Shown here: positions 9,663 through 17,083 of the stretch, in pieces | Layout of the letters: the number at the start of each line of letters is the position of its first letter | Position numbering within the stretch: position 1 is the first letter of the stretch | Assembly (NCBI RefSeq): GCF_039523175.1 | Contig: NZ_BAAAEU010000025.1 | Span: 124,001 to 188,000, forward strand | Reading direction: 5' to 3' | DNA from: Dokdonella_A soli | GTDB taxonomy: Bacteria > Pseudomonadota > Gammaproteobacteria > Xanthomonadales > Rhodanobacteraceae | DNA: 64,000 bases | Program-made: the position numbers and the translations under genes | The notes under the pieces: model-generated | The model's database searches: none | What the model was told of the DNA's origin: nothing | The model's input: only the letters and a program-made list of their open reading frames with translations

Positions 9663-10820
9663 TCATACGGACGGAGCCCCGAGGCCACTTGCCTGGGTGC
9701 GAGCTGCGCCAATCATTTCCTTTGCTATCGCCTTTGCGAGCTCTCTTACATGAGTAGAAGGCATCGCCGCTGGCGAAGACAGCTCCCTCAAGATTTCCCC
9801 CTGCCGCTGGCCGTTAACCGTACCGTAGCTGCAAAACGTAGTCAGCACGCCTTCATGCCCGAGATTCTGGCTCCATGCCTTGAATTCTTCGGGTGTCCGA
9901 CAAACGGTCTGCCCTAGACCGACGAGGGTATGCCGAAAGCTGTGCGGATTGAAGTACGGAAGACCTGAGAGTGCAAACGCGGAGCGGAATATCGCGCGGA
10001 CCGGCTCAGCGCTGCTCCAGCAGTCCCTCCGAAGCCCTGAGGCTCGAAAGTGCTGGTCAGATCCGACTGTCACTTCCGTCGCCGGGAACAATGGGTCATC
10101 GTTCCCCCAGAGCCGCTCCATACGCAGGTGATTGACCCAATCAACGACGACGGATCGAACCTCCTCGCCAACCGGAAAGAAATAGGTCGTGAAGGTCTTG
10201 CTGAACTTGGTCTTCACCTCCCGAGCGTCCTGGCGCGCCAGATCGGCCTCCACGTCCACATGCTTCAGCTTCATTGAGGCGATCGCGCTGTCGCGCGCGC
10301 CGGTCAGCAGGGTGAACGCGATCAGGGCGCGGTCGCGCCGTTCGATGTCGGTGCCGGCCGGCATGGTGGCGAGCACATGCTTGATCTGCTCCAGCGTGGG
10401 CACCAGCGGCTCGCGGTGTGCAGTGGCGATACGCGCATCTTTGTCTGACAGGTTGAAGTAGTCCGCATCCGAGTACTGCAGACGGGACTTGTAGCCGGGT
10501 TGCCCGGCCAGCCAGTGGAAGAAGCGTTTGAGGTGGGCTAGCGTGGCATGGGCTGTCGCCTTGCTCAGTCGTTCGCCCGTCTGCTGGCTCCGCTGCTCTG
10601 CCAAGCGCCGCTTGAATGCGATCGCCTGTTCGAAGTGAAAGGCTTTGAAGTCTCGCGATCGGGTGTCGATCTCGAACCTCGAGAGTGCCTTGGCGACCGC
10701 ATCGACCGTGGGCTCGCTATAGCGCTGCGCCTCCTTGAGGTACGCGTAGTACTGGCGCTTGATTCGCTCGTTGTTGGCGTTGTGCTTTGACATGGTCAGT
10801 TGGTCCTCACTTGAAGTCAC
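9663..10820 (-). CDS. Tyrosine recombinase (site-specific integrase)
   Basis: The 385-aa protein has a SAM-like N-terminal core-binding region (about 20-125) and a C-terminal catalytic domain. Catalytic residues are visible: R176 in LLTGARDSA, H293/R296 in HSFRH, H322 in NLGHEG and the nucleophile Y332 in FCSYG. The start at 10820 overlaps the upstream gene by 14 bp; an alternative Met ten codons in (10793) would remove the overlap. The co-oriented HTH and AlpA genes upstream look like its accessory factors. It probably mobilises the restriction module or an older, inner element, because another integrase sits at the island end. Confidence 0.93.
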   Translation of the reverse strand: MTSSEDQLTMSKHNANNERIKRQYYAYLKEAQRYSEPTVDAVAKALSRFEIDTRSRDFKAFHFEQAIAFKRRLAEQRSQQTGERLSKATAHATLAHLKRFFHWLAGQPGYKSRLQYSDADYFNLSDKDARIATAHREPLVPTLEQIKHVLATMPAGTDIERRDRALIAFTLLTGARDSAIASMKLKHVDVEADLARQDAREVKTKFSKTFTTYFFPVGEEVRSVVVDWVNHLRMERLWGNDDPLFPATEVTVGSDQHFRASGLRRDCWSSAEPVRAIFRSAFALSGLPYFNPHSFRHTLVGLGQTVCRTPEEFKAWSQNLGHEGVLTTFCSYGTVNGQRQGEILRELSSPAAMPSTHVRELAKAIAKEMIGAARTQASGLGAPSV

Positions 10821-11277
10821 TGTTCACGAAGGGATGGTGGGTATCGCCTATGCGTGAATGTGCTTGCGGCATCGTGATGACCAATTCGCCACCAACCTGC
10901 AGCAGGTTGGCCAGACTGACCCTCCGGTTCATCAGTGCATCGCAGTCCGGACAGATGCCCACAAGCCGGCCGCTCGTGGCGCTCGACGCGATGTAGTCAG
11001 CCATGTCGCCAGCCGGACTCCTCGGCGCGCGGCATCGAACGCAATAGATCTGACCCGGCCGACACGGCCGTTTGTTGATCGTGCGTTTCACCTGCAGGTA
11101 GCTGGCCAGATCGCGCCCGAGGACCAGGGTCGGGCGCTTGTCGTCGCACACTGGCAGGCCGCGCTTGATCCATTGGCGCACCGTGTTGCGATGGACACCG
11201 AAACAGCGGGCTGCCTCGTCCACGGTGTAGCTGCGGTGGATCTTCGCCAAGCGTGGGTTTGGTAGGCGTTTGCACAC
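10807..11277 (-). CDS. HTH DNA-binding protein with zinc ribbon, integrase-associated
   Basis: The 156-aa protein has an N-terminal helix-turn-helix of the excisionase/MerR kind (YTVDEAARCFGVHRNTVRQW, about 17-36). A four-Cys zinc ribbon follows (CVRC near residue 79, CPDC near 111). It lies between an AlpA-type gene (3 bp away) and a tyrosine recombinase (14 bp overlap). It is therefore probably a recombination directionality factor or regulator of the recombinase. I know no characterised protein of this architecture. Confidence 0.75.
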   Translation of the reverse strand: MCKRLPNPRLAKIHRSYTVDEAARCFGVHRNTVRQWIKRGLPVCDDKRPTLVLGRDLASYLQVKRTINKRPCRPGQIYCVRCRAPRSPAGDMADYIASSATSGRLVGICPDCDALMNRRVSLANLLQVGGELVITMPQAHSRIGDTHHPFVNSDFK

Positions 11278-11280
11278 GAC

Positions 11281-11658
11281 TCACTTCCGCACATTGCGCA
11301 TCGATGTGCGAGCCGCCTGCGTTCGACTCGCTGCGATGCGGGCGCCGATCCACGCGTTGACCTCGGATTCCAGCCACGCAACCGTGTTCATGGATAAGCG
11401 GATGGCTGGCGGGAAGTCCTTTTCGGCAATGAGGCGGTACAGGGAGCTGCGGCTCAGGCCGGTTGCACGTTGGACTTCCGGACGCCGCATGAAACGGTCC
11501 GGACCGTGACCGTCAACGGATGCCGCGCGTCGGCCGGACCTCGCGGGCCGGCTCGGCACTGCATCGGAACCGCTGGGCGCGGTCTCGCCGGGGGTGGCCG
11601 AATCCGCGTTGAGGCCGAGCGGGATCTGTCGGGGCGTGGCGGGAAACGTGGGTTGCAT
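11281..11658 (-). CDS. AlpA-family phage-type transcriptional regulator
   Basis: The 125-aa protein ends in an AlpA-like winged HTH: MRRPEVQRATGLSRSSLYRL (about 57-76), then a DFPPAIRLS segment and a WLESEVNAWI helix, as in AlpA/excisionase proteins. Residues 1-55 are low-complexity and may not all be translated; a shorter start at Met57 would leave just the AlpA core. AlpA proteins switch on integrase or excision functions of cryptic elements. Its place directly upstream of the HTH and recombinase genes fits that role. Confidence 0.82.
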   Translation of the reverse strand: MQPTFPATPRQIPLGLNADSATPGETAPSGSDAVPSRPARSGRRAASVDGHGPDRFMRRPEVQRATGLSRSSLYRLIAEKDFPPAIRLSMNTVAWLESEVNAWIGARIAASRTQAARTSMRNVRK

Positions 11659-11705
11659 GGTGGCCGTCCTGTGCTTCGCCGGGATGGGCGGGGACGGCTA
11701 CGGCA

Positions 11706-12290
11706 TTATGTGAACACAGAACGGGCGCACCAAAGGGAGCGCCGATTTGTGTTCACCTTCTTGAAGTTGGCGGCAAGCTGGCGTTTTCGTTCCAGGCTGG
11801 CGCGTTCGAGGTCGCGCAATTCCTGCAGGCGTTGGTCGCGGAGCTGCCTGATCAGCGCGTGGCAGGCATCGATGGTTCCGGGCAACACGTCGCCGCAATA
11901 GGAGTCGCTGCCTAAGCGAAGTCGATCGCTCAACATGCCGCGCGCAGCGCGTGGTTTCGTCGGCAGATCGTCAAAAAGACCGGGGTACTCCCTTCCCGCC
12001 CAACGCGCGATCTCGTCGGTCGTGAAGCGTCCATCGCTAACGCACGCAAGGCCACCCGTCGTCGCATCGCCGCCGTTCTTGCGCGCGCGATCCAATTGCA
12101 TTGCGATACGGTTGCGCGCGCTTCGCGCAGAATCGTGCCGGTCCTTCACTCGCGCCGCGATCAGCGCCGCCGCTTCGCCGCGTGCCAGCAGCGCGTCCGC
12201 GCCTTCCTGCTGGATTCGCGCGTGGACAGCATCGAGGTCGATACGCTTGTTGCCAGCCGTTGCTGGAGCCTTCTGCCCGACCGCGCTCAC
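11706..12290 (-). CDS. Hypothetical protein translationally coupled to Fic
   Basis: The 194-aa protein matches no family I know. It is highly charged and rich in Ala, Arg and Asp. It has a helical N-terminal part (about 17-70), a central segment FTTDEIARWAGREYPGLF, and a probable coiled coil near 150-180 rich in Arg, Glu and Leu. It starts with GTG that overlaps the fic stop codon (GTGA), so both should be made together. A partner, substrate or regulator of the Fic enzyme is a reasonable guess, but nothing in the sequence proves it. Confidence 0.6.
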   Translation of the reverse strand: MSAVGQKAPATAGNKRIDLDAVHARIQQEGADALLARGEAAALIAARVKDRHDSARSARNRIAMQLDRARKNGGDATTGGLACVSDGRFTTDEIARWAGREYPGLFDDLPTKPRAARGMLSDRLRLGSDSYCGDVLPGTIDACHALIRQLRDQRLQELRDLERASLERKRQLAANFKKVNTNRRSLWCARSVFT

Positions 12291-13468
12291 GCCGCGTCCC
12301 CTGTCGGCGCCGACAACGCCGGCGGGATGAAGCTCTCATCGGTCAGCGCGCGCACCACGCCGCGCAACAGCAGGTTGTGGCTGAAGCCGATCGCGTACTG
12401 GCGCGCATTGGGCCGGATCGGTTGCAGCATGCCGCTCTCCACCAGTTTGCGGATCTGATAGGTGCGCTGATACGCGCTGAGCCTGGGCAAGACACTTTCC
12501 AAGTCGCCGGCCTTGACCACGCCGGCCCTCACCGTTGCGTTGAGCACCGTCGCCTCCTGAGCGGTGACCAGTTGCCGCTCGCGCGCATACGCCACCGCCG
12601 GCAGCAGGATGCGCGCCTGCAGGTGCTGGTAGTCGGCCAGCCGGTCCAGCTTGTTCAGCTCGTCGCGCACGCCGCCGAGCACATAGGTGCACCAAGCCTC
12701 CAGGCCGGCATCGCTGCCCGTGTCGGCCTCGGCCAGCATCGCGTAGTAACGCGCGCGGTCGGCGCAGAACACCGCGGCGGGATTGAGCAAACGGCCGACG
12801 ACGCCCTGCTGGATGCTGACGCGAAAACCGTACTTGAGCAGCAGCGCGTGGGTCAGCAAACGCACCACGCGGCCGTTGCCGTTACTGAAGGGATGGATCC
12901 AGGCGAACCGGTGGTGCGCCAGCGCGACCTTCATCAGGTCGTACTTGGGCGGATCGGCGCGGTTGATGAAGGCCACCAGTTTGGCCATGTACTCCGGCAC
13001 GCGCACGGCTTCGGGCGGCAGATGGTCCGATTGCGCGATCTGCACCGACCCGCTGCGGTAGGCGCCGGGCGTGCGGTCGCCCTCGCGCGCCAATCCGGCG
13101 ACCGTGGTCGCGTGCAGGGCGCGCAGCAGGTGTTCGGTGATCTCGGCGCCGGGCGCGACCGTGGCCTCGACGTTGTCCATGGCGGCTTCGATGTTGTCGA
13201 TCTCGTGCAACTGTTCGCCGCGCGCGCCCACGGGCGCCACCGCCGCGTCGATATAGTCGGCCAGGGTGGTGTGGTTGCCCTCGATGCGCGCCGAGGCGAG
13301 ACTTTCCAGCAGGTGGAAGACCTGCTTGAGCTGCAGGAACACCGGCAACGGCGTGGTGCCCGCAAGGTCCAGTCGGCGCAGGTGCTCCAAGTCGGTCAGC
13401 ACGTCCAGCAGCGGCGAGGAAAACGCCGGGTTCAGCAGCCGCAGGTCGTGGTGGGTAAAGTGCGCCAT
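12287..13468 (-). CDS. Fic-domain protein (probable AMP transferase)
   Basis: Fic proteins transfer AMP or other phosphate-containing groups to target proteins. The 393-aa protein carries the intact motif HPFSNGNGR (192-200), including the catalytic His. An inhibitory helix motif of the S-x-x-x-E-(G/N) type lies near the N-terminus (S59 to N65, SARIEGN). This marks a class II Fic that restrains itself in cis, so it may be ATPase-silent until the helix moves. Residues 300-385 form a winged-helix-like tail. It is followed by an overlapping unknown gene and preceded by spaced 8-bp repeats and an hsdS remnant, a setting common for Fic genes inside type I restriction loci. Confidence 0.92.
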   Translation of the reverse strand: MAHFTHHDLRLLNPAFSSPLLDVLTDLEHLRRLDLAGTTPLPVFLQLKQVFHLLESLASARIEGNHTTLADYIDAAVAPVGARGEQLHEIDNIEAAMDNVEATVAPGAEITEHLLRALHATTVAGLAREGDRTPGAYRSGSVQIAQSDHLPPEAVRVPEYMAKLVAFINRADPPKYDLMKVALAHHRFAWIHPFSNGNGRVVRLLTHALLLKYGFRVSIQQGVVGRLLNPAAVFCADRARYYAMLAEADTGSDAGLEAWCTYVLGGVRDELNKLDRLADYQHLQARILLPAVAYARERQLVTAQEATVLNATVRAGVVKAGDLESVLPRLSAYQRTYQIRKLVESGMLQPIRPNARQYAIGFSHNLLLRGVVRALTDESFIPPALSAPTGDAA

Positions 13469-13479
13469 GGCGTCAGGCT

Positions 13480-13618
13480 ATCTGCAAGGAACCTCTAAAG
13501 GATCTGCAATCTATCCTTAAAAGTCCTTTCTTGCCAAGCATTTGCCGAACCGTCAAGCGAGGCAGCATCTGCAAACAGCGGGCTGGCGATCTGCAAACGG
13601 GCGAACCGGCATCTGCAA
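13480..13618. promoter_or_regulatory. Five direct copies of ATCTGCAA upstream of fic
   Basis: The octamer ATCTGCAA occurs exactly at 13480, 13502, 13567, 13589 and 13611. The intervals are 22, 65, 22 and 22 bp, so most copies lie on one face of the helix two turns apart. The array occupies the non-coding stretch just upstream of the fic start (13468). It looks like a set of operator sites (TTGCAGAT read in the fic direction). A regulator is not identified. Chance repetition of five copies in 140 bp is unlikely. Confidence 0.55.
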
Positions 13619-13635
13619 CGGCCGGCCGCGACCGC

Positions 13636-13800
13636 TCACGCCGTGTCCAAGGGCAGGCGGATCGCGCCGGTCAGCAGCAACTGCATCATGCCCTGCTTGA
13701 GCTGGCGCGCCTTGGCGAGGCGGGCATCGAGCGCGGCGATCTCGCTGTCCATGTCGGCGAGGATGGCGGTGATAGCGGTTGCTCTTCGGTTGTTAGCAAT
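13636..13800 (-). pseudogene. C-terminal remnant of a second HsdS subunit
   Basis: The minus strand reads, after an undefined junction, ITAILADMDSEIAALDARL and then KARQLKQGMMQLLLTGAIRL before a TGA at 13636. This is the classic conserved C-terminus of HsdS (D-x-E-I-x-x-L, then KQGMMQxLLTGxxRL). No start codon and no target recognition domain are present, so only about 50 codons of a larger gene survive. It shows that a different type I restriction locus once stood beside fic and was deleted or replaced. The right boundary is approximate. Confidence 0.75.
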
Positions 13801-13840
13801 ATGCCGCGTTGAACGCGGTTGGTAGGCGACCGGAGCTAGG

Positions 13841-14113
13841 TCATGCCGCCTTGCCGGGCTTCAACACCTTGCGCAGCTCGCGACGCAGGGCAGCCACGGT
13901 GACCGGCGCATTGTCGGAATCCAGCGCGGACCGCAGGACCTCATTGATGGCGGTCTGATAGCCCCGCCCCTCGGATTCGGCGCGCGCGCGGAACGCGTCC
14001 AGCACGTCATTGTCCAGCATGATCGTGATGCGGGTTTTCCCGGCATTGAGTTTTTGCAGATGCGGCACGTCCTTCGCCCGCTTGGCATTGCTGAAATCGT
14101 ATTCACTGCGCAT
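13841..14113 (-). CDS. brnA: BrnA-like antitoxin
   Basis: The 90-aa protein matches BrnA antitoxins. A basic N-terminus is followed by a ribbon-helix-helix core with TRITIMLDNDVLDAFRARA (about 27-45) and the family motif GRGYQTAINEVLR (49-61). BrnA dimers bind both BrnT and the operon promoter. The gene overlaps the toxin gene by 11 bp, in the usual toxin-first order. The antitoxin here is of normal length and appears intact. Confidence 0.9.
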   Translation of the reverse strand: MRSEYDFSNAKRAKDVPHLQKLNAGKTRITIMLDNDVLDAFRARAESEGRGYQTAINEVLRSALDSDNAPVTVAALRRELRKVLKPGKAA

Positions 14114-14381
14114 AGGCGGCTCTCTCTTTGGCGGTGGCGCGGCGGGCAGAAATCAGGCGGATGTGCGCGCCACGCACGGTGTAGACAACGGTCAGCACGC
14201 GGCCCGATGCGTCCATGCCCACGGCCAGATAGCGCGCCTCGCCTTCGGAATCGTCCTCCATGATCAAAGCCTCGGGGTCGTTCAGCACGGTGGCGGCATC
14301 GGTAAAACTCACGCCATGCTTTCGCAGGTTGGCCGCTGCCTTGTCAGGGTCGAACTCGATTCCGTTCGGGTTAGTATGCAT
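14103..14381 (-). CDS. brnT: BrnT-like ribonuclease toxin
   Basis: BrnT is a small RelE-fold ribonuclease that halts translation until bound by BrnA. The 92-aa protein has the family layout: EFDPDKAAANLRKHGVSFTD (9-28), a central acidic strand, RYLAVGMDASGRVLTVVYT (49-67) and the terminal IRLISARRATAKER (73-86). The start lies 15 bp from the integrase stop, so the pair may also be read from the integrase transcript. It probably stabilises the island. Confidence 0.9.
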   Translation of the reverse strand: MHTNPNGIEFDPDKAAANLRKHGVSFTDAATVLNDPEALIMEDDSEGEARYLAVGMDASGRVLTVVYTVRGAHIRLISARRATAKERAAYAQ

Positions 14382-14396
14382 ATTATATGTATTCCG

Positions 14397-15851
14397 TCAA
14401 CGTGTCTTGCGCTTGATAGGCGTCACACTTGCCGCAGCGCCCGTCGCCAGCCGGTGCAGTGTTTCCAGCGCAGCGCGCTTCTCGGCCAGGTAGTCCTGGC
14501 GGTCGTAGTGGCGCGCCTGAATCCCACCGAGCCCGTGAGACTGCAACTGCGCGCGAGTCTCGACGCCTACTCCGGCAGCTGCCAGCCGGGTTTCGACGGT
14601 GCGGCGCAGGTCGCCTACGGTAAACGGTCCCTTTTCCAGTTCGCCCGCTTCCGCCATCGCCGCGGCGACCTCACGCGCCCGATGTTGAACGGTTGCGTAG
14701 ACCGCGCCGGACTCGCCGGCGGTCACGGTGAAGACGTGGGGGCCGAGTGCTCCACCGCGCATGGCCTTCATGGCCCTGGACGCTTCGGGAATCAATGGAA
14801 CGTCATGGATACGCGCGACCTTGCGCCGACCCTTGCCGTCGCGCAGGCGCACGGTCTGCACGTCGGAATCGTGGTCCGCCGTGGTCAGGCGCGCGAGTTG
14901 CTCAGTACGCTGGCCACCGGTCAGCAGGTGGAAGCGAAGCAGCGCGCCTGCGGGGTCGGGCAAGGCGGAGATGCGTTTCCAATACGCGCGAAGCTCGGCC
15001 ACCGACAACGCGCGCTCACGCGCATTGGTCGCGCCTTCGATCGTCACCAGATCGCGAGCCGGGTTTGACGTGATGCGCAGCGCGCGCAACGCCGGCAATC
15101 CGCGCGCGTCCTGGCGCGCACGCAAGCCGGCCGCGAAAGCCGCAGTCAGGTAGCTGCGCACCTTGGCGGCTTCCCGCAACTTGCCGGCATCCGCGACGCG
15201 CGCGATCACGGCCAGCAGATCGTCGGTCGTGATCTCCGCTACCGGCGTGTTCCAAAGCGTGGGCCATGCGTCGGCCACATGACGCTGCAGCGCCCGCTCC
15301 ACACTCCGCATGCTCGGCTTGCCGTCACGCCTCAGTTGCTCCACGTAGGCGGTCAATAACGCGGCAAGCGTTGCACGCTTCTGCTCGGCGGCGGCATCGA
15401 CCTCGCGTTGGGCGGCTTCGCGCAAGCGTGTCGCTTCGCGTTGCTCGGCATCGAGCGCGTCGCGCAGGTCCCGATCGCCCGCCTGATAACGTCCGGACAA
15501 CCGGGCAGCGATTTTGCGCGCCTCCGCCAGCTCGATACCCGCCGCGATGGGAACGCGAACGCGCTCGCCGTCCGGTGCGGTGTAGCGGTAGTAGTACGCG
15601 GCTTCGCCATTCACCAGCTTGCGTACTTGCAGGACGCCAGCGCCACGCGGCGCAGGATCGGCGGCCCATTCGCCAGGCTTCATCGCGGCGATTCCGCGCG
15701 GCGTCAGCAGCGCACGTTTCGCGCCGGTTTGCGAACGGGCACCGGTGCCCGTTTTCTTGTTTCCGTGTCCGCCGTTTATCCCCGTGTCCATTCTGGTGCC
15801 CGTTCGGTGCCCGTTTCGCACAAGATCGCATGGAATCGACCTGGATGCCAC
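14397..15851 (-). CDS. P4-type tyrosine integrase of the island
   Basis: The 484-aa protein has an N-terminal DUF4102-like arm-binding region (about 45-130), a charged helix (130-160), a SAM-like core-binding domain (160-260) and a catalytic domain. Visible catalytic residues are R315 in LLTGGQRTEQ, R416 in DLRRT, H439 in LQSHG and Y449 in ARHYD. The His that normally precedes DLRRT is Gly413 here, a known variation whose effect I cannot judge. The first 20-40 residues are low complexity, and Met21 (15791) is a possible start. The gene starts 80 bp from a tRNA-Phe 3' fragment, as expected for an integrase next to its attachment site. Confidence 0.93.
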   Translation of the reverse strand: MASRSIPCDLVRNGHRTGTRMDTGINGGHGNKKTGTGARSQTGAKRALLTPRGIAAMKPGEWAADPAPRGAGVLQVRKLVNGEAAYYYRYTAPDGERVRVPIAAGIELAEARKIAARLSGRYQAGDRDLRDALDAEQREATRLREAAQREVDAAAEQKRATLAALLTAYVEQLRRDGKPSMRSVERALQRHVADAWPTLWNTPVAEITTDDLLAVIARVADAGKLREAAKVRSYLTAAFAAGLRARQDARGLPALRALRITSNPARDLVTIEGATNARERALSVAELRAYWKRISALPDPAGALLRFHLLTGGQRTEQLARLTTADHDSDVQTVRLRDGKGRRKVARIHDVPLIPEASRAMKAMRGGALGPHVFTVTAGESGAVYATVQHRAREVAAAMAEAGELEKGPFTVGDLRRTVETRLAAAGVGVETRAQLQSHGLGGIQARHYDRQDYLAEKRAALETLHRLATGAAASVTPIKRKTR

Positions 15852-15930
15852 AGGACGCCTAAAACAAGCACTTTCAACGATCTACGCGAAAACGCTGGAC
15901 TTCTTTGGATGGCGTGAAATCGCATTTTCA

Positions 15931-15979
15931 GGGATTGAAAATCCCCGTGTAGGCGGTTCGATTCCGTCCCCGGCCACCA
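15931..15979 (+). other. Attachment site: 3' fragment of tRNA-Phe
   Basis: The segment reads GGGATTGAAAATCCCC (anticodon arm with GAA anticodon, 15931-15946), then a T-arm with GGTTCGATTCC and a 3' acceptor strand ending in CGGCCACCA (15971-15979). The matching 5' half (a GGCCGGG acceptor strand and D-arm) is absent upstream. It is therefore not a functional tRNA gene but the duplicated 3' end left when an element integrates into tRNA-Phe. It marks the right boundary of the island. Confidence 0.85.
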
Positions 15980-16047
15980 CAACAAGTCCATGGATTTGCA
16001 CAACGGATTCATCCGCTGCGCAAGGCTCGTACGGCCGTAGACGCTCG

Positions 16048-16860
16048 TCAGGTCCAGTCGTCGCTGCCGCCGGTGTCGATGCCGCCGCCGCTGCTCGACG
16101 CCGAGGAATCGCTGTCCGATCCCCAACCGCTGTCGTTGCCGAAATCGATCGGTCGGCGCCGGAGTTCGTCGTCGGCTGCCGCGTCGGCCCCGGCCGACGG
16201 GAAGATGCCGGACGCCGGATCCTGGGGGTGATGATGCGTCATGCCCTCGATCATGTGTTCCGCCAGCATGCCGGCCGCCAGGCCGCCCAGGCCCGCTGCG
16301 ACCGAGCTGCCGACGCCGGATCCCTGCATCGGCGCGCCGGGTGTCCAGCCGGGCGGCATGCCGGGCATCGGCGACGGTGTACCGGCTGGCGGAACACCTG
16401 CGTTGCCGTAGCCGGTTGCGATCGACGGACGGCCGCGCCGGAACAGAAAGAACAGTGCACCGATCGCGAGCAACGCAAGGATCCAGAATCCGCTCGAACC
16501 CGAGCGCGTGCCGCCGCCCTGCTCCATCCGGATCGGACGTGCCTGACGCGTTGCCGCGGCAAGCTCGGACTCGAACTGGCGGAAGCGTTCGGGCTGGGTG
16601 AAATGGATCGCGGGATCCAGTTGCCGCGCGGTCGCGGCTTGGTGCGCCGCATCGTCGCTGCGTCCTTCGTGCGCGAGGATCTCGGCCAGGACGTAGTGCG
16701 CCTTCGCGTTCTCCGGCTTCGCGGCGATCACCTGCCGCATCATCGATTCGGCTCCTGGATAGTCGCCGCGACGCACCGCCGACTGCACATCCTCCACGCC
16801 TGGCAGCGCATGTGCAGTTCCTGCAACCAGCAACAACATCGTAACGAACAGCGCACGCAT
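16048..16860 (-). CDS. TPR-containing membrane protein with Gly/Ser/Asp-rich tail
   Basis: The 270-aa protein starts with a signal peptide (1-18, cut after AHA). A tetratricopeptide region follows (about 20-100, with GDYPGAESMMRQVIAAKPEN and the next helix pair). A single membrane segment FWILALLAIGALFFLF lies near residues 126-141. The last 120 residues are a Gly/Pro/Met linker, then a Ser/Asp/Gly-rich tail. It is probably inserted with the TPR in the periplasm and the low-complexity tail in the cytoplasm. The function is unknown. It is the first gene outside the island, but its stop lies only 69 bp from the tRNA fragment. Confidence 0.75.
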   Translation of the reverse strand: MRALFVTMLLLVAGTAHALPGVEDVQSAVRRGDYPGAESMMRQVIAAKPENAKAHYVLAEILAHEGRSDDAAHQAATARQLDPAIHFTQPERFRQFESELAAATRQARPIRMEQGGGTRSGSSGFWILALLAIGALFFLFRRGRPSIATGYGNAGVPPAGTPSPMPGMPPGWTPGAPMQGSGVGSSVAAGLGGLAAGMLAEHMIEGMTHHHPQDPASGIFPSAGADAAADDELRRRPIDFGNDSGWGSDSDSSASSSGGGIDTGGSDDWT

Positions 16861-17083
16861 GGCGTCTCCAACTCGGGTCGATCGTGTCCGCAGGATGGGG
16901 CGCTCCAGAGCGAAAGCAAGTCCGCCGCCGTCATCAGCCGCTCGTGCGCCGGGTCACGAACGGACTTTCCCTCATCGAGCCTCGTCGCCTGTTCGGATTG
17001 CCGCGCGTCGGTCGTTCTCATGTGAGTGCGATCCGCCTCGATCCGTACATTGCGCTATAAATCCACCTGCGGAGGGTGCAGGC

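Larger units (their letters stand above)
1..15979. mobile_element. Integrated genomic (defence) island, left part outside window
   Basis: The stretch holds two tyrosine recombinases (9663-10820, 14397-15851), an AlpA-type regulator, a type I restriction operon, a reverse transcriptase, a Fic gene and a BrnTA pair, all on the minus strand. It stops at a tRNA-Phe 3' fragment (15931-15979) that lies next to the right-hand integrase. No phage structural, plasmid replication or conjugation genes are visible, so it is best called an integrative island. The inferred other end is an intact tRNA-Phe gene to the left of the window. To the right of the fragment the genes look like ordinary chromosome. 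The left boundary is not seen, and two recombinases may mean two stacked elements. Confidence 0.7.

Noticed and set aside
12101..13498. 465-codon plus-strand frame opposite fic
   Set aside because: Antisense to an intact Fic gene with catalytic motif; composition is Arg/Gln/His-rich shadow.
14382..14387. TATAAT box for brnT
   Set aside because: It touches the start codon, so transcription would begin inside the gene; probably chance or the start lies later.
9663..15851. Prophage
   Set aside because: Only recombinases and small regulators are present; no capsid, tail, lysis or replication genes.
15890..15979. Complete tRNA-Phe gene
   Set aside because: The D-arm and the 5' acceptor strand (GGCCGGG expected) are missing, so only the 3' part is present.
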